NCBI GenBank assembly: GCA_002787635.1
Contig: PCXK01000022.1
Coordinates: 1 to 64,000 of the forward strand
Length of the DNA stretch: 64,000 nucleotides
Direction: 5' to 3'
From: Alphaproteobacteria bacterium CG11_big_fil_rev_8_21_14_0_20_39_49
GTDB lineage: Bacteria; Pseudomonadota; Alphaproteobacteria; Rickettsiales; UBA6187
A model generated the notes under the pieces. It had not been told where the DNA came from and searched no databases. It saw only the letters and a list, made by a program, of their open reading frames with translations. Below, one piece after another: positions 8,705 through 17,508 of the stretch (within the stretch, counting starts at the first letter, position 1; every line of letters begins with the position of its first letter). Position numbers and translations under genes: made by a program.

Positions 8705-9721
8705 ATGAAGAGATTAAAAGATTTATGGAAGCGTGGGGCTGAGTTTTTAGGCACTGAATATGCGATAATGGGCGGTGCTATGAGCTGGGTTTCAGAACGC
8801 AACCTTGTATCTAGCATCTCAAATTCAGGCGGCTTTGGCGTTATTGCATGCAGTTCAATGACTCCCGATTTGTTAAGAACCGAAATTCAAGCAACAAAAA
8901 AGCTTACCGATAAGCCTTTTGGCGTTAACCTTATAATTATGCACCCTGATATGGAAGCGTTGGTGGAAGTGTGTAAGGATGAGCAGGTAACGCATGTTGT
9001 TTTGGCTGGCGGGTTGCCGTCCTCCAAAACGATAAAGGATATTAAGGCGTTTGGTGCGAAGGTAATATGTTTTGCACCTGCGTTAGTTATAGGCAAAAAG
9101 CTTATACGCTCCGGTGCAGATGCACTGGTGATAGAGGGAATGGAAGCCGGAGGTCACATAGGTCCTGTAGCTACATCGGTATTGGCACAGGAAATTATCC
9201 CCGAACTGAAAAACGAAGTTCCCATATTCGTAGCAGGCGGTATAGGCAGGGGCGAGGCTATGGCATCATATTTAGAGATGGGAGCGGCAGGAGTGCAGCT
9301 TGGAACACGTTTTGTATGTGCTACCGAATCTATCGCACACCCTAACTTCAAACGAGCTTTCATAAGAGCCGCCGCAAGGAACGCAATGCCGTCGGTACAG
9401 ATAGACCCTGATTTCCCTGTAATTCCCGTACGTGCTATTGAGAACAAAGCAACCGAGGACTTCAAGAAAATACAGCTTGAAACGATAGCAAAATATAGGG
9501 CAGGCAGTCTTGATAAAGAGCAGGCACAGTTACAGATTGAGCATTACTGGGCAGGAGCATTACGCAAAGCAGTCATTGACGGCGATGTAGAAAACGGCTC
9601 ACTTATGGCAGGGCAAAGTGTAGGCATGGTTAAAAAAGAGCAGCCTATCGCTGAAATACTGGCAGAATTGATATCTCAGGCAGATTCTTACCTGAGCGAA
9701 AAAATGTGCAATGCGGGGTAA
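8705..9721 (+). CDS. Nitronate monooxygenase / FabK-like FMN enzyme
   Basis: This 338-residue TIM-barrel flavoprotein belongs to the nitronate monooxygenase family, which also includes FabK enoyl-ACP reductase. Visible marks are the FMN-binding glycine-rich segments (GGAMSWVSERNLVSSISNSGGFG at the start, VAGGIGRGEAMASYLEMGAAGVQLGTRF around 175-205) and the active-site His in EAGGHIG. It is monocistronic, with a MITE-like repeat upstream and a hairpin terminator downstream. Substrate cannot be told from sequence; nitronate detoxification is the default annotation. Confidence 0.82.
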   Translation: MKRLKDLWKRGAEFLGTEYAIMGGAMSWVSERNLVSSISNSGGFGVIACSSMTPDLLRTEIQATKKLTDKPFGVNLIIMHPDMEALVEVCKDEQVTHVVLAGGLPSSKTIKDIKAFGAKVICFAPALVIGKKLIRSGADALVIEGMEAGGHIGPVATSVLAQEIIPELKNEVPIFVAGGIGRGEAMASYLEMGAAGVQLGTRFVCATESIAHPNFKRAFIRAAARNAMPSVQIDPDFPVIPVRAIENKATEDFKKIQLETIAKYRAGSLDKEQAQLQIEHYWAGALRKAVIDGDVENGSLMAGQSVGMVKKEQPIAEILAELISQADSYLSEKMCNAG

Positions 9722-9739
9722 CATTACTCAACTATTAAA

Positions 9740-9769
9740 AAAATCCCCATAGCAAGCTACGGGGATTTT
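9740..9769. terminator. Hairpin terminator after the nitronate monooxygenase gene
   Basis: AAAATCCCC pairs with GGGGATTTT, with extra pairs TAG/CTA above a mismatch. Flanking A and T runs allow function for both this gene and the convergent YceI gene. Confidence 0.75.
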
Positions 9770-9794
9770 CAATGATACCGTAGTTAATTGATTA

Positions 9795-10376
9795 TTACTG
9801 TTTAATACCTTCTACCGATAGCATCATTTCAACTATTGTAGAAGCCGGACCAAGGTCACGCTCAATGCCGAAATCTTTTAGTTTGAAAGCCGTTCTTCCT
9901 TCAAAGCCGACTCTATAACCTCCCCAAGGGTCTTTGCCCTCTCCTACCAACTCTACATTTATTTTTATAGGTCTTGTAATATTTTTTAATGTAAGATCAC
10001 CGGTTAAAACGCCTGATTTTTTGTCCTCGTTTAGCTCAAGACCCGTAGATACGAACTTGGCTGTAGGGTGAATATCCGTATTCAAAAACTCTTCCGCCCT
10101 TAAATGCTTATCCCTTTCTGCATGGTTACTATCTATAGCGGATACGTCAATATCAACATTTATTTGTGAGTTCTCAAGGTTTTCACGGTCTATCGTAAAA
10201 TTTCCTTCAAACCTGTTGAACCTTCCGTATAGCCAGCTATATCCTAAGTGCTTTATACGGAACTGGATAAAGGCATGTGCACCCTCGGTATCTATTTTAT
10301 ATTTTTCCACTTCTGCAGAAGCATTTGTTGAAAATGCCAGCCAAACAGAAAATGCTAAAAGTAATATTCTTTTCAT
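9795..10376 (-). CDS. YceI-family periplasmic protein
   Basis: This 193-residue protein has a signal peptide (KRILLLAFSVWLAFSTNASA, cleavage near residue 21) followed by a YceI lipocalin-like domain. Typical blocks are HAFIQFRIKHLGYSWLYGRFNRFEG, DVSAIDSNHAERDKHLRAEEFLN and DLTLKNITRPI. YceI proteins form a barrel that binds isoprenoid-type lipids; the precise ligand here is unknown. It is divergent from lysC with 195 bases between them. Confidence 0.92.
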   Translation of the reverse strand: MKRILLLAFSVWLAFSTNASAEVEKYKIDTEGAHAFIQFRIKHLGYSWLYGRFNRFEGNFTIDRENLENSQINVDIDVSAIDSNHAERDKHLRAEEFLNTDIHPTAKFVSTGLELNEDKKSGVLTGDLTLKNITRPIKINVELVGEGKDPWGGYRVGFEGRTAFKLKDFGIERDLGPASTIVEMMLSVEGIKQ

Positions 10377-10459
10377 ATAACAAACCCAAATAAAAAATTT
10401 TATATGCCGAATATACTACGGCAACCAAAAAACAGTACGAACAAAGATGTAAATTGTCC

Positions 10460-10550
10460 AGTGGTTTTTGATTAAAACTTTTTCACTATATAAAACATAT
10501 AAGCACTATAGACATTTCATGAAAAAACCACTATATACGCCTGTGCTTAT
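10460..10550 (+). promoter_or_regulatory. Interleaved inverted repeats in the lysC leader
   Basis: AGTGGTTTTT (10460-10469) is exactly complementary to AAAAACCACT (10523-10532). ATAAGCAC (10499-10506) is exactly complementary to GTGCTTAT (10543-10550). The arms interleave, so both helices together would make a pseudoknot, or each could exclude the other. A weak promoter (TTGATT at 10468, TAAAAC at 10491) overlaps, so whether all arms are transcribed is unclear. Confidence 0.4.
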
Positions 10551-10571
10551 AAATAAATACATATAATTATC

Positions 10572-11810
10572 ATGAGTATAATAGTACAAAAATTCGGTGG
10601 GACGAGCGTTGCGGATATTGAACGCATCAGGCATGTTGCCACATTAGTAAAGCGTGAGATAGATGCCGGCAATCAGGTGATTGTTGTAGTTTCTGCCATG
10701 TCGGGCAAGACCAATGAGCTTGTAGGCTGGGCAGAACAGGTTTCAGACCTGCGTGATGAGGCTGCATTAAAAGAATATGACTCACTGGTATCGTCAGGCG
10801 AACAGGTAACGTCGGGACTGCTTGCCCTTACATTGCAGTCAATGGGGTTAAAGGCTCGTTCATGGCTTGGCTGGCAGATAGGCTTCCAGACCTGTGCTTC
10901 TCACAGCAAGGCACGCATTGAGAATATAAAAACCGATATCCTGAAAGAATCTCTGGATAATGGTGAGATAGCGGTTGTTGCCGGTTTTCAGGGCGTGACC
11001 GATGAAAACAGAATAGCAACATTGGGTCGTGGCGGCTCCGACACATCTGCGGTAGCGATTGCGGCGGCTATGGATGCAGAGCGTTGTGATATATATACAG
11101 ATGTTGACGGCATATATACAACCGACCCCAGATTAGTACCAAAGGCACGTAAATTAAATAAAGTAGCCTATGAAGAGATGCTGGAAATGGCATCGCTTGG
11201 TGCTAAGGTTTTACAGACACGTTCTGTTGAAATGGCGATGAAATATGGGGTACGTGTTCAGGTTTTATCAAGCTTTGCCGATGTTGAGGGGAGCTTATTA
11301 GTTGACGAGGAGGAAGTCGTGGAAAGAAGATTAGTAACAGGTGTAACTTACAGCAGAAACGAAACACAGATAACACTTACGAAGGTTCCGAACACTCCGG
11401 GGCTGGCTGCACAGGTTTTTCAGCCGCTTACAGATAAGGATATCAATGTTGATATGATAGTACAAAATATCAGCGAAGGCGGCGGCGAGACTGATATGAC
11501 ATTTACGGTATCAAAGTCAGATGCCGATAATGCGGTAGCGTCGATTGAATCTGTGAAAGATAAATTAAAATATAAATCCATGCTGGTAGATAAGAATGTC
11601 GCCAAAGTTTCCGTTATAGGTGTGGGAATGAGAAGCCATGCGGGATTGGCACAAAAAATGTTCCAGACACTTGCTCAGAAGAATATAAATATTCTGGTTA
11701 TTTCTACTTCAGAGATAAAAATAAGTGTTCTTATAGCCGAGGAATATACGGAACTTGCTCTGCGTGCTTTGCATACGGCTTACGGTCTTGATGCAGAAGA
11801 AGAGAGGTAA
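10572..11810 (+). CDS. lysC: Aspartate kinase
   Basis: LysC phosphorylates aspartate, the entry to lysine, threonine and methionine synthesis. The 412-residue protein has the KFGGTS nucleotide loop near residues 7-12, the catalytic core ending about residue 250 (with LGRGGSDTSAVAIAAA and YTDVDGIYTTDPR), and two C-terminal ACT domains (about 265-405), the usual site of feedback inhibition. Length fits the monofunctional class. It is preceded by a leader with inverted repeats and followed by the minus-strand accessory block. Confidence 0.97.
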   Translation: MSIIVQKFGGTSVADIERIRHVATLVKREIDAGNQVIVVVSAMSGKTNELVGWAEQVSDLRDEAALKEYDSLVSSGEQVTSGLLALTLQSMGLKARSWLGWQIGFQTCASHSKARIENIKTDILKESLDNGEIAVVAGFQGVTDENRIATLGRGGSDTSAVAIAAAMDAERCDIYTDVDGIYTTDPRLVPKARKLNKVAYEEMLEMASLGAKVLQTRSVEMAMKYGVRVQVLSSFADVEGSLLVDEEEVVERRLVTGVTYSRNETQITLTKVPNTPGLAAQVFQPLTDKDINVDMIVQNISEGGGETDMTFTVSKSDADNAVASIESVKDKLKYKSMLVDKNVAKVSVIGVGMRSHAGLAQKMFQTLAQKNINILVISTSEIKISVLIAEEYTELALRALHTAYGLDAEEER

Positions 11811-11839
11811 TAAGCTTCAGCTTTTGAATTTATGATTAT

Positions 11840-12598
11840 TTAGAATGACTTGTCTTTACTCGGTGGGTCAGCGTATATATCTACATCATCAAGTTTTTCG
11901 ATTCCGACTTTAGCTTGAACCTCTTCGACTTGCTGAAGAACATACTTTTCTGCTGTTCTACCTTTATGCACCCGAACACTACCACAGTCTCCTATCTGTA
12001 ATTTACCATCTTTTAAAAAAAGATTTTCATCTTTCTGAATATCTTCCCCCATTTCAAAGCCAAGGTTGCTTAATCGTTTAACAAGCTTTTCAATTTGTTT
12101 CTTTTCACTCTCATAAAACTTTTTATCTTTTTCTTCTAAACTCCCAGAAGTTCCATCGGCTAGGTCCATTGTAAAAACAACCGTAGATTTATTATTATTA
12201 TTATCTCGAAAAGCTTTTGTACTTCGTTCAATATTATGTACTTCGTTAATTCTATCGTAATCAGGATCTCCTTTATCCACTAGTAATTGTCGCATTGCTT
12301 TTTTCATTGCATATTCTATTAGTTGCTGTTTATTATACTCATCATAACCACTTATTGGCACTTTCAACGCAACATTCTTACCATTAGCACCCTCGGCTCT
12401 ATAAACAACTCCCTGATCACCCGATCCTAATTCCTTGCTATAATCAGCATTATTTCTGGTTTCAATTTCCACTTTAGGATTGTCTTTTATCTCAAGCCGC
12501 TCAAGAGTGTCTTGTCTTTGTATTCCCCTAACGACTTTATTTTCATTATCACCCTTTGACAACTTAAACCTCTGAAAATTAAATGGTATCCTCTTCAC
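11840..12598 (-). CDS. Eukaryotic-like protein kinase fold, catalytic loop degenerate
   Basis: The 252-residue protein carries a kinase-like layout: a glycine-rich loop GSGDQGVVY (58-66), VALKVP with candidate ATP-binding Lys79, then ENLFLKDGKLQIGDCGSVRV (191-210), which matches the Asn of the catalytic loop (N192) and a DCG version of the DFG metal motif (204-206). The expected HRD is not present: DIQKDEN puts an Asp one residue too far from Asn192. Residues 215-252 form a short tail. No signal peptide is visible. It heads, by position, a block of three minus-strand accessory genes. It may be an active atypical kinase or a pseudokinase; an effector role is only a guess. Confidence 0.55.
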   Translation of the reverse strand: MKRIPFNFQRFKLSKGDNENKVVRGIQRQDTLERLEIKDNPKVEIETRNNADYSKELGSGDQGVVYRAEGANGKNVALKVPISGYDEYNKQQLIEYAMKKAMRQLLVDKGDPDYDRINEVHNIERSTKAFRDNNNNKSTVVFTMDLADGTSGSLEEKDKKFYESEKKQIEKLVKRLSNLGFEMGEDIQKDENLFLKDGKLQIGDCGSVRVHKGRTAEKYVLQQVEEVQAKVGIEKLDDVDIYADPPSKDKSF

Positions 12599-12995
12599 GT
12601 ATAACCATATTGGGCGTTGCTAACTTAAATAGTTAACACCCCTTAAATTATGTCATTCCCCGAATTTACGTAAGTAAATTATAGGGGAATCTCTGGCAAT
12701 TTAAACAGATTACCCTATAATTTTGTTATACAAAATTCGGGTAATGACGTAAAACTATATTAGTTAGCAATGCCCTATATTGTAGCATACGTTATAATAT
12801 TCTCAAAGATGAAAACAACAATTAAGAACCCTCTGCAAAAGTGGTATTTTGTTAATAAATAGCTTAAAAAATTCTCTCTCCCGCTTACGGGGGAGAGTTA
12901 GAGATGTGGCTAATACACCAATTATAACAATAGCTTAGCCAAGCGTAATCATGTTTTTAAGCCCTCACCCCCCGTGTCAGGCACGGGGTAGGATC
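12599..12995. repeat. Gene-free region of nested palindromic repeats
   Basis: No gene is seen in these 397 bases. Outer arms GGGCGTTGCTAACT (12612-12625) and AGTTAGCAATGCCC (12762-12775) are inverted repeats matching at 13 of 14 positions. They enclose two hairpins: one from GTCATTCCCCGAATTTAC (12652 on) and one ending AAATTCGGGTAATGACG (to 12749). A second element begins at 12825 with AGAACCCTCTGCAAAAG, the same end as the element at 31755, followed by a hairpin at 12875-12897 (CTCTCTCCCG/CGGGGGAGAG), but its far end is missing. Confidence 0.7.
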
Positions 12996-13436
12996 CTACA
13001 AAACTGCTTTTAACCGTTTAGCTACTTCGTTATATTCCTCTTTATTTTCCTCCTTTAGAGTTTTCAGACCGGCAATAAGCTGCTCTACATTACCATTACA
13101 GACTTTTTGCAGACGTTTTTGTTTTTTAGTTTCCTCAATTTTAGCGGCCATTTCCTTAAACTCTTTCACAGCGTCTTTTTGCTCTTTGTTCAAAGAATTA
13201 GAAGAAGGCAAAGTTTCTATTACGACCTCTAAAGCATATATGATTTTACCAAGCTGCATACCGTAACCGGCAACACCTTCAATTATAGCCGCTTCAGTTG
13301 CCGGAGCTTCCGATTTATAGTTGGTTATGTTTATAAGGCTTGCGGAATTATTTCCCCATTGCTCTCCCCACCATTGCCAAGGATTGATAGCTTGTGTTAC
13401 ATCGCCTGAAAAAGGACTTTTAAATTTAGCGTTCAT
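12996..13436 (-). CDS. Hypothetical protein, Trp-rich N-terminus and helical body
   Basis: I do not recognise this 146-residue protein. The N-terminus has an unusual FKSPFSGDVTQAINPWQWWGEQWG segment rich in Trp, then a stretch rich in Ala and Ile (residues about 45-80), and a charged helical region (85-146) that could form a coiled coil. No signal peptide is visible. The composition (amphipathic helix, then coiled coil) is loosely like granule-surface or phasin-type proteins, but I cannot support that. It lies on the minus strand between the repeat region and another unknown gene. Confidence 0.6.
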   Translation of the reverse strand: MNAKFKSPFSGDVTQAINPWQWWGEQWGNNSASLINITNYKSEAPATEAAIIEGVAGYGMQLGKIIYALEVVIETLPSSNSLNKEQKDAVKEFKEMAAKIEETKKQKRLQKVCNGNVEQLIAGLKTLKEENKEEYNEVAKRLKAVL

Positions 13437-13527
13437 ATTTTTTTACCCCCATAATGCTTAAAGAATCTGAAACTTCCGTAAAGAATTATAAAATTATAGC
13501 AAATTAATATAAACACAATAGGGATTT

Positions 13528-14238
13528 TTACTTGGAGAAAACTTTTGAGCTAGAAACCTTTTCGCCCTCTTCGTTTAAAAGCTCCTGCCATTTTGAGGAA
13601 TTACCCGAAAATCCTCCGCCATTTAGGATTTCGTCTTTAATCTCTTTTTCAAAATCTTCTTCTGTAAAATTGACAGGCGACTCAACGCCGCTTACCTGTC
13701 TGACAAAAATATCCCTAGGGGATTTTTCCGGATATCTTTGAACTACCTTATTAACCCATGTTTTTTTATTTGATGACTCTACATCAGGCAAATAAGCACG
13801 CTTTTTAAGAGGTCTTATGCTTTCATCATAAGGTACGGCTAGACCGGATTCTTTTAACTTTTGGTTTACCCGATCTGCCATTTCTTGAACAAGTACCGGG
13901 TTATTTGCATTATCTTTATAAACCGAAAACTCACGCAAAGCCTGAGAAGTTTTTTTATAAAACTCCTTATCAAGGACGCTTTTTTCTAATAATTCTCCGT
14001 TTTCATCTGCAAGTTTATAGCCGTTAGCAAGAAGCGTTTCGTTGACTGTTGCGATAATTGACTTTTTTCCGTCTTTTCCAGAACTTTTATAATAAGGTTT
14101 TAATGGCTCTAAAAAGCTTCTGTAATCTTTATTGCCTGCTTTTTTATTAATATCCCCACCCCTTCCTTTGAATATAATCCGTTCTTTTATAATGTTATCG
14201 GCATCGCCTTTTATATTTGATTTACCTATGGATTCCAT
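13528..14238 (-). CDS. Hypothetical protein, charged, unknown function
   Basis: This 236-residue protein is not recognised. It is rich in Lys, Glu, Asn and Ser, has no signal peptide or membrane helix, and shows no repeat or catalytic motif that I can name. The region around 150-200 (KKRAYLPDVESSNKKTW, then YPEKSPRDIFVRQVSG) looks like a folded core; the C-terminal 35 residues are low complexity. It is the first gene of the minus-strand accessory block, with 91 bases to the next gene and an AT-rich gap of 176 bases to ccmC. Confidence 0.55.
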   Translation of the reverse strand: MESIGKSNIKGDADNIIKERIIFKGRGGDINKKAGNKDYRSFLEPLKPYYKSSGKDGKKSIIATVNETLLANGYKLADENGELLEKSVLDKEFYKKTSQALREFSVYKDNANNPVLVQEMADRVNQKLKESGLAVPYDESIRPLKKRAYLPDVESSNKKTWVNKVVQRYPEKSPRDIFVRQVSGVESPVNFTEEDFEKEIKDEILNGGGFSGNSSKWQELLNEEGEKVSSSKVFSK

Positions 14239-14414
14239 AAACTTATAACTCCCTATGCGGTTCTAATATCTTCCGAAAACACGGCAGTATTATTTATAAA
14301 TCGTCTACAAGTCAAGTATTTGCAACTAAAAAGACTGAAATTATTTGTAACCGCTTGCAATTAATTATCAATAATGCTACATGTACGAATAATTTTATAT
14401 TGATAGCAAAATAA

Positions 14415-15125
14415 ATGCATAAATATTTCAATCCGGGAAAATTTGGCAGGATTGCCGATAGGGTTCTTCCTTTTGCGGCAGGTCTGACGGCTGTTTTGAT
14501 GATATCGGGATTGTACTATGCCCTTATAGGCTCTCCGCCTGATTACCAGCAGGGTGAATCCGTCCGTATCATGTATATACATGTTCCTGCGGCAACTATG
14601 GCACTTGGTGTTTATACCTTCATAGCCTTAGTTTGTGCAGCATCACTAATATGGAAAAACCCTTTATCGGACATGATAGCTATATCGGCGGCTCCCATAG
14701 GGGCGGGATTCACTCTAATCTGCCTTATTACAGGCTCGCTTTGGGGTAAGCCGATATGGGGAACTTGGTGGGTGTGGGACGCACGCCTTACTTCCGTTTT
14801 AATATTGCTCTTTTTCTATCTTGGTTATATGGCACTTTATAACGCTTATGACGACAGACGGCGTGCGGGACAAACCTCGGCAATTTTAGCACTTGTAGGC
14901 TTTATAAACGTACCTATAGTAAAATTTTCCGTTGACTGGTGGAACACCCTACATCAGCCGGCAAGCATCGTTCGTATGGGCGGACCTAAGATAGACCCTT
15001 CTATGATGACACCTTTGATAATAATGTTTCTTGCGTTTATTTCTTTCTTTATAACCGTGTTGATATTAAGGGTAAAAGTTGAAATTTTATCACTAAAACA
15101 AGAAAGATTAAATTTAGGTAAATAA
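14415..15125 (+). CDS. ccmC: Heme exporter protein CcmC
   Basis: CcmC is the inner-membrane protein that hands heme to CcmE during cytochrome c maturation. The 236-residue chain has about six hydrophobic helices and the periplasmic heme-binding segment WGKPIWGTWWVWDARLTS (residues about 113-130). Conserved His residues are seen in the loops (MYIHVPAA and WWNTLHQPAS). Other ccm genes are absent from this window, so it is detached from the usual cluster. It is followed by fdxA. Confidence 0.93.
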   Translation: MHKYFNPGKFGRIADRVLPFAAGLTAVLMISGLYYALIGSPPDYQQGESVRIMYIHVPAATMALGVYTFIALVCAASLIWKNPLSDMIAISAAPIGAGFTLICLITGSLWGKPIWGTWWVWDARLTSVLILLFFYLGYMALYNAYDDRRRAGQTSAILALVGFINVPIVKFSVDWWNTLHQPASIVRMGGPKIDPSMMTPLIIMFLAFISFFITVLILRVKVEILSLKQERLNLGK

Positions 15126-15193
15126 ATTCCTTTACATCGGTGCAATAAGAATATAAACCACAAAATATTGAAGAATTAAATTCCGGAGATATT

Positions 15194-15529
15194 ATGACGT
15201 ACGTTGTTACAGAAGATTGTATAATGTGCAAATACTCGGACTGCGTAGAGGTGTGTCCTGTTGACTGTTTCTATGAAGGCGAGAACATGTTGGTTATCAA
15301 TCCCGACGAGTGCATTGATTGTGGTGTGTGTGAACCTGAATGCCCGATTGAAGCTATTCAGCCCGAATCCGAAGAAAACATTCAATGGCTTGAGCTAAAC
15401 CGTGAATACTCACAGCAATGGCCTAGCATAACTCAGAATAAAGATCCTATGGAAGAAGCAGAAGAACATAAGGGCGAGGCTAATAAATACGAAAAATACT
15501 TTAGCGAAAACCCCGGCAAAGGCGATTAA
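15194..15529 (+). CDS. fdxA: Seven-iron ferredoxin FdxA
   Basis: This 111-residue soluble electron carrier holds one 3Fe-4S and one 4Fe-4S cluster. The cysteine pattern is clear: [18 protein letters not shown] near residues 10-27 and [12 protein letters not shown] near 39-50. The C-terminal 50 residues form the extra helical tail typical of alphaproteobacterial and actinobacterial FdxA. GGAG just before the ATG serves as the ribosome binding site, and a strong hairpin terminator follows. Confidence 0.95.
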   Translation: MTYVVTEDCIMCKYSDCVEVCPVDCFYEGENMLVINPDECIDCGVCEPECPIEAIQPESEENIQWLELNREYSQQWPSITQNKDPMEEAEEHKGEANKYEKYFSENPGKGD

Positions 15530-15557
15530 TTGCTAAAAGTTATTAAACCTAAATATT

Positions 15558-15587
15558 AAAAAGGGGCGTTAAAAAACGCTCCTTTTT
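15558..15587 (+). terminator. Strong hairpin terminator after fdxA
   Basis: AAAAAGGGGCGTT pairs with AACGCTCCTTTTT through a 13-pair stem (one G-U in RNA) and a four-base loop, followed by AAT. It could also serve map from the other side. Confidence 0.85.
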
Positions 15588-15630
15588 AATATTTTAGTTT
15601 ATATTATGTATGAGTTTTTCATTTTCTATT

Positions 15631-16422
15631 TTACTTATAAGGCGGACAATGCAAGCCTTTCGGCGATTCGGTAAATAGCTCGAAACCGTCCGATGTTACG
15701 GCCAAGCTATGCTCAAACTGGGCTGAAAGTGATTTATCCTTAGTCCATACCGTCCAGCCGTCTTTACCGCTCAAGGTTGTTTGCCAGACTCCGGCATTTA
15801 CCATAGGCTCTATGGTAAAGAACATGCCTTCTTCTAGCACCATGCCCTCACCCGCCTTGCCGAAATGCATTACGGAAGGGGCTGTGTGAAATATTTTACC
15901 AAGTCCGTGACCGCAATATTCACGCACAACCGAATAATTATGCTTTTCAACAAATGTCTGAATGGCATGACCTATGTCGCCAAGCGTATTGCCGGGTTTT
16001 ACCTGTTCAATTCCCAGCATCATCGCATCATACGTGACCTGACAAAGACGCTTGGCTTTTATGGAAGGCTCCCCTACAAAGAACATGCGGCTTGTATCAC
16101 CGTGCCAGCCATTTAGTTTTGCCGTTACGTCAATATTTACAATATCGCCGTTCTTTAGCTTTTTATCATTAGGGATTCCGTGACACACAACATGGTTTAC
16201 CGATGTGCATATAGACTTCGGGAAGCCTTTATAGCCAAGCGGGGCAGACTCGGCTCCGTTTTCAACGGTCATTTTATGACACAGGTCGTTAAGCTCGTTA
16301 GTGGTAACACCGGGTTGTACATAATCGACTATATAATCAAGTACACGTGCGGCAAGATTACCGGCTTTTCGCATTGATTCAAAGTCTTCTTTAGTGTGTA
16401 TCGTAATTTGTTCTTTTGCCAT
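15631..16422 (-). CDS. map: Type I methionine aminopeptidase
   Basis: Map removes the initiator methionine from new proteins. The 263-residue chain shows the metal ligands in their usual order: His in CHGIPNDKKLKNGDIVNIDVTA, Asp in WHGDTSRMF, His in CGHGLGKIFH, and Glu residues in FTIEPMV and QFEHSLAVT. Length and lack of an extension fit the bacterial type I enzyme. It is monocistronic, convergent with fdxA and divergent from the CinA-like gene. Confidence 0.96.
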   Translation of the reverse strand: MAKEQITIHTKEDFESMRKAGNLAARVLDYIVDYVQPGVTTNELNDLCHKMTVENGAESAPLGYKGFPKSICTSVNHVVCHGIPNDKKLKNGDIVNIDVTAKLNGWHGDTSRMFFVGEPSIKAKRLCQVTYDAMMLGIEQVKPGNTLGDIGHAIQTFVEKHNYSVVREYCGHGLGKIFHTAPSVMHFGKAGEGMVLEEGMFFTIEPMVNAGVWQTTLSGKDGWTVWTKDKSLSAQFEHSLAVTSDGFELFTESPKGLHCPPYK

Positions 16423-16517
16423 TTTGATAAGTTATTGGTTGCAAGTTTAAGGTTACAAGTAGTAATATAGCCAAAAATCCGAGCATGCAACTAATAACGA
16501 AAAAAGAATACTAAAAT

Positions 16518-17249
16518 ATGACAAATACTTCTCCGACTGCAGCACTTCTTATTATCGGCAATGAAATATTATCAGGCAGAACTCAGGACAAAAACCTGAA
16601 CTATATCGCAAAAGGTCTGGGTGAGGTCGGTATCAAATTTATGGAAGTCAGGGTCATACCGGATATTCACCTGACTATCATAGACACATTAAACGAAATG
16701 CGGGCAAAATTTGATTATGTGTTCACAACGGGCGGTATAGGTCCGACCCATGACGACATCACCGCAGAATGTATCGCAAAAGCCTTTGGCGTTGAATTAA
16801 AAATAAATGATGAATACTACAAAAAAATAGATGAATATTATAAAGGCGAACTAAACGAAGGACGTATTAAGATGGTAACATTGCCCGATGGGGCATTGCC
16901 GATAGCCAACCCGATAAGTACCGCTCCGGGGTTTTATATACAGAACGTATATGTTATGGCAGGCATTCCCAACGTTATGCAGGCAATGTTTGATGCTGTC
17001 AAAGGGACTTTAAAACATGGTGCGGTAGTCCTGTCAAAAGAAATCCGGATATATGCCTCTGAAAGTAAAATAGCGACTCCATTAAGTAAGCTGCAAGATG
17101 AATATGATAATGTAGAGATAGGCAGCTATCCTTTCGTTGAAGATAATAAAATAGGGGTTAGTCTTGTGTTCCGCTCATCTGATGAAGCGGCTTTAGATGA
17201 GTGTTTGGACAAGATGAACTCTGTTTTGAATAAAAGTAAAATTGCGTAA
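16518..17249 (+). CDS. CinA-like molybdopterin-binding domain protein
   Basis: This 243-residue protein is the N-terminal half of CinA alone (COG1058 type), lacking the C-terminal nicotinamide-nucleotide amidase domain. The fold is marked by AALLIIGNEILSGRTQDKN and FTTGGIGPTHDDITAE, the MoaB/Mog-like nucleotide-binding loop. In other bacteria the domain has ADP-ribose or NMN pyrophosphatase-type activity; here the role is unknown. The gene stands alone between map and topA. Confidence 0.88.
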   Translation: MTNTSPTAALLIIGNEILSGRTQDKNLNYIAKGLGEVGIKFMEVRVIPDIHLTIIDTLNEMRAKFDYVFTTGGIGPTHDDITAECIAKAFGVELKINDEYYKKIDEYYKGELNEGRIKMVTLPDGALPIANPISTAPGFYIQNVYVMAGIPNVMQAMFDAVKGTLKHGAVVLSKEIRIYASESKIATPLSKLQDEYDNVEIGSYPFVEDNKIGVSLVFRSSDEAALDECLDKMNSVLNKSKIA

Positions 17250-17508
17250 TATTAAAATTAATTAATATAACTAATTTTAAAAAACACTTTCTTTCACACT
17301 TAAATTATCTATAACTTCTCATATAGCTTTTTCATTAATGCTATAAAAACTAATTGTACGTAGACTGTTATGCCGAGTTTATTTTGGCATCTTAGGTTTA
17401 CAAATAAAGATTCTGAAATAAGTTCAGGGTGACATGAGTAAAAGACATGCTAATTTAAAAAGTTTTTGAAAAATAAAGAATAACTAGTGTAAGGAATAGT
17501 TTTTTTAT
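17250..17508. other. AT-rich intergenic region upstream of topA
   Basis: About 260 bases with no gene. It contains a remnant-like stretch TTATGCCGAGTTTATTTTGGCAT (17369-17391), which pairs ATGCC with GGCAT, and TTCAGGGTGACATGAG, vaguely like the GTCAT repeats. No confident promoter was found. Confidence 0.35.

Noticed and set aside
10377-10571. Lysine riboswitch upstream of lysC
   Set aside because: The region is too AT-rich and short, and I see none of the conserved L-box core; only simple inverted repeats are present.
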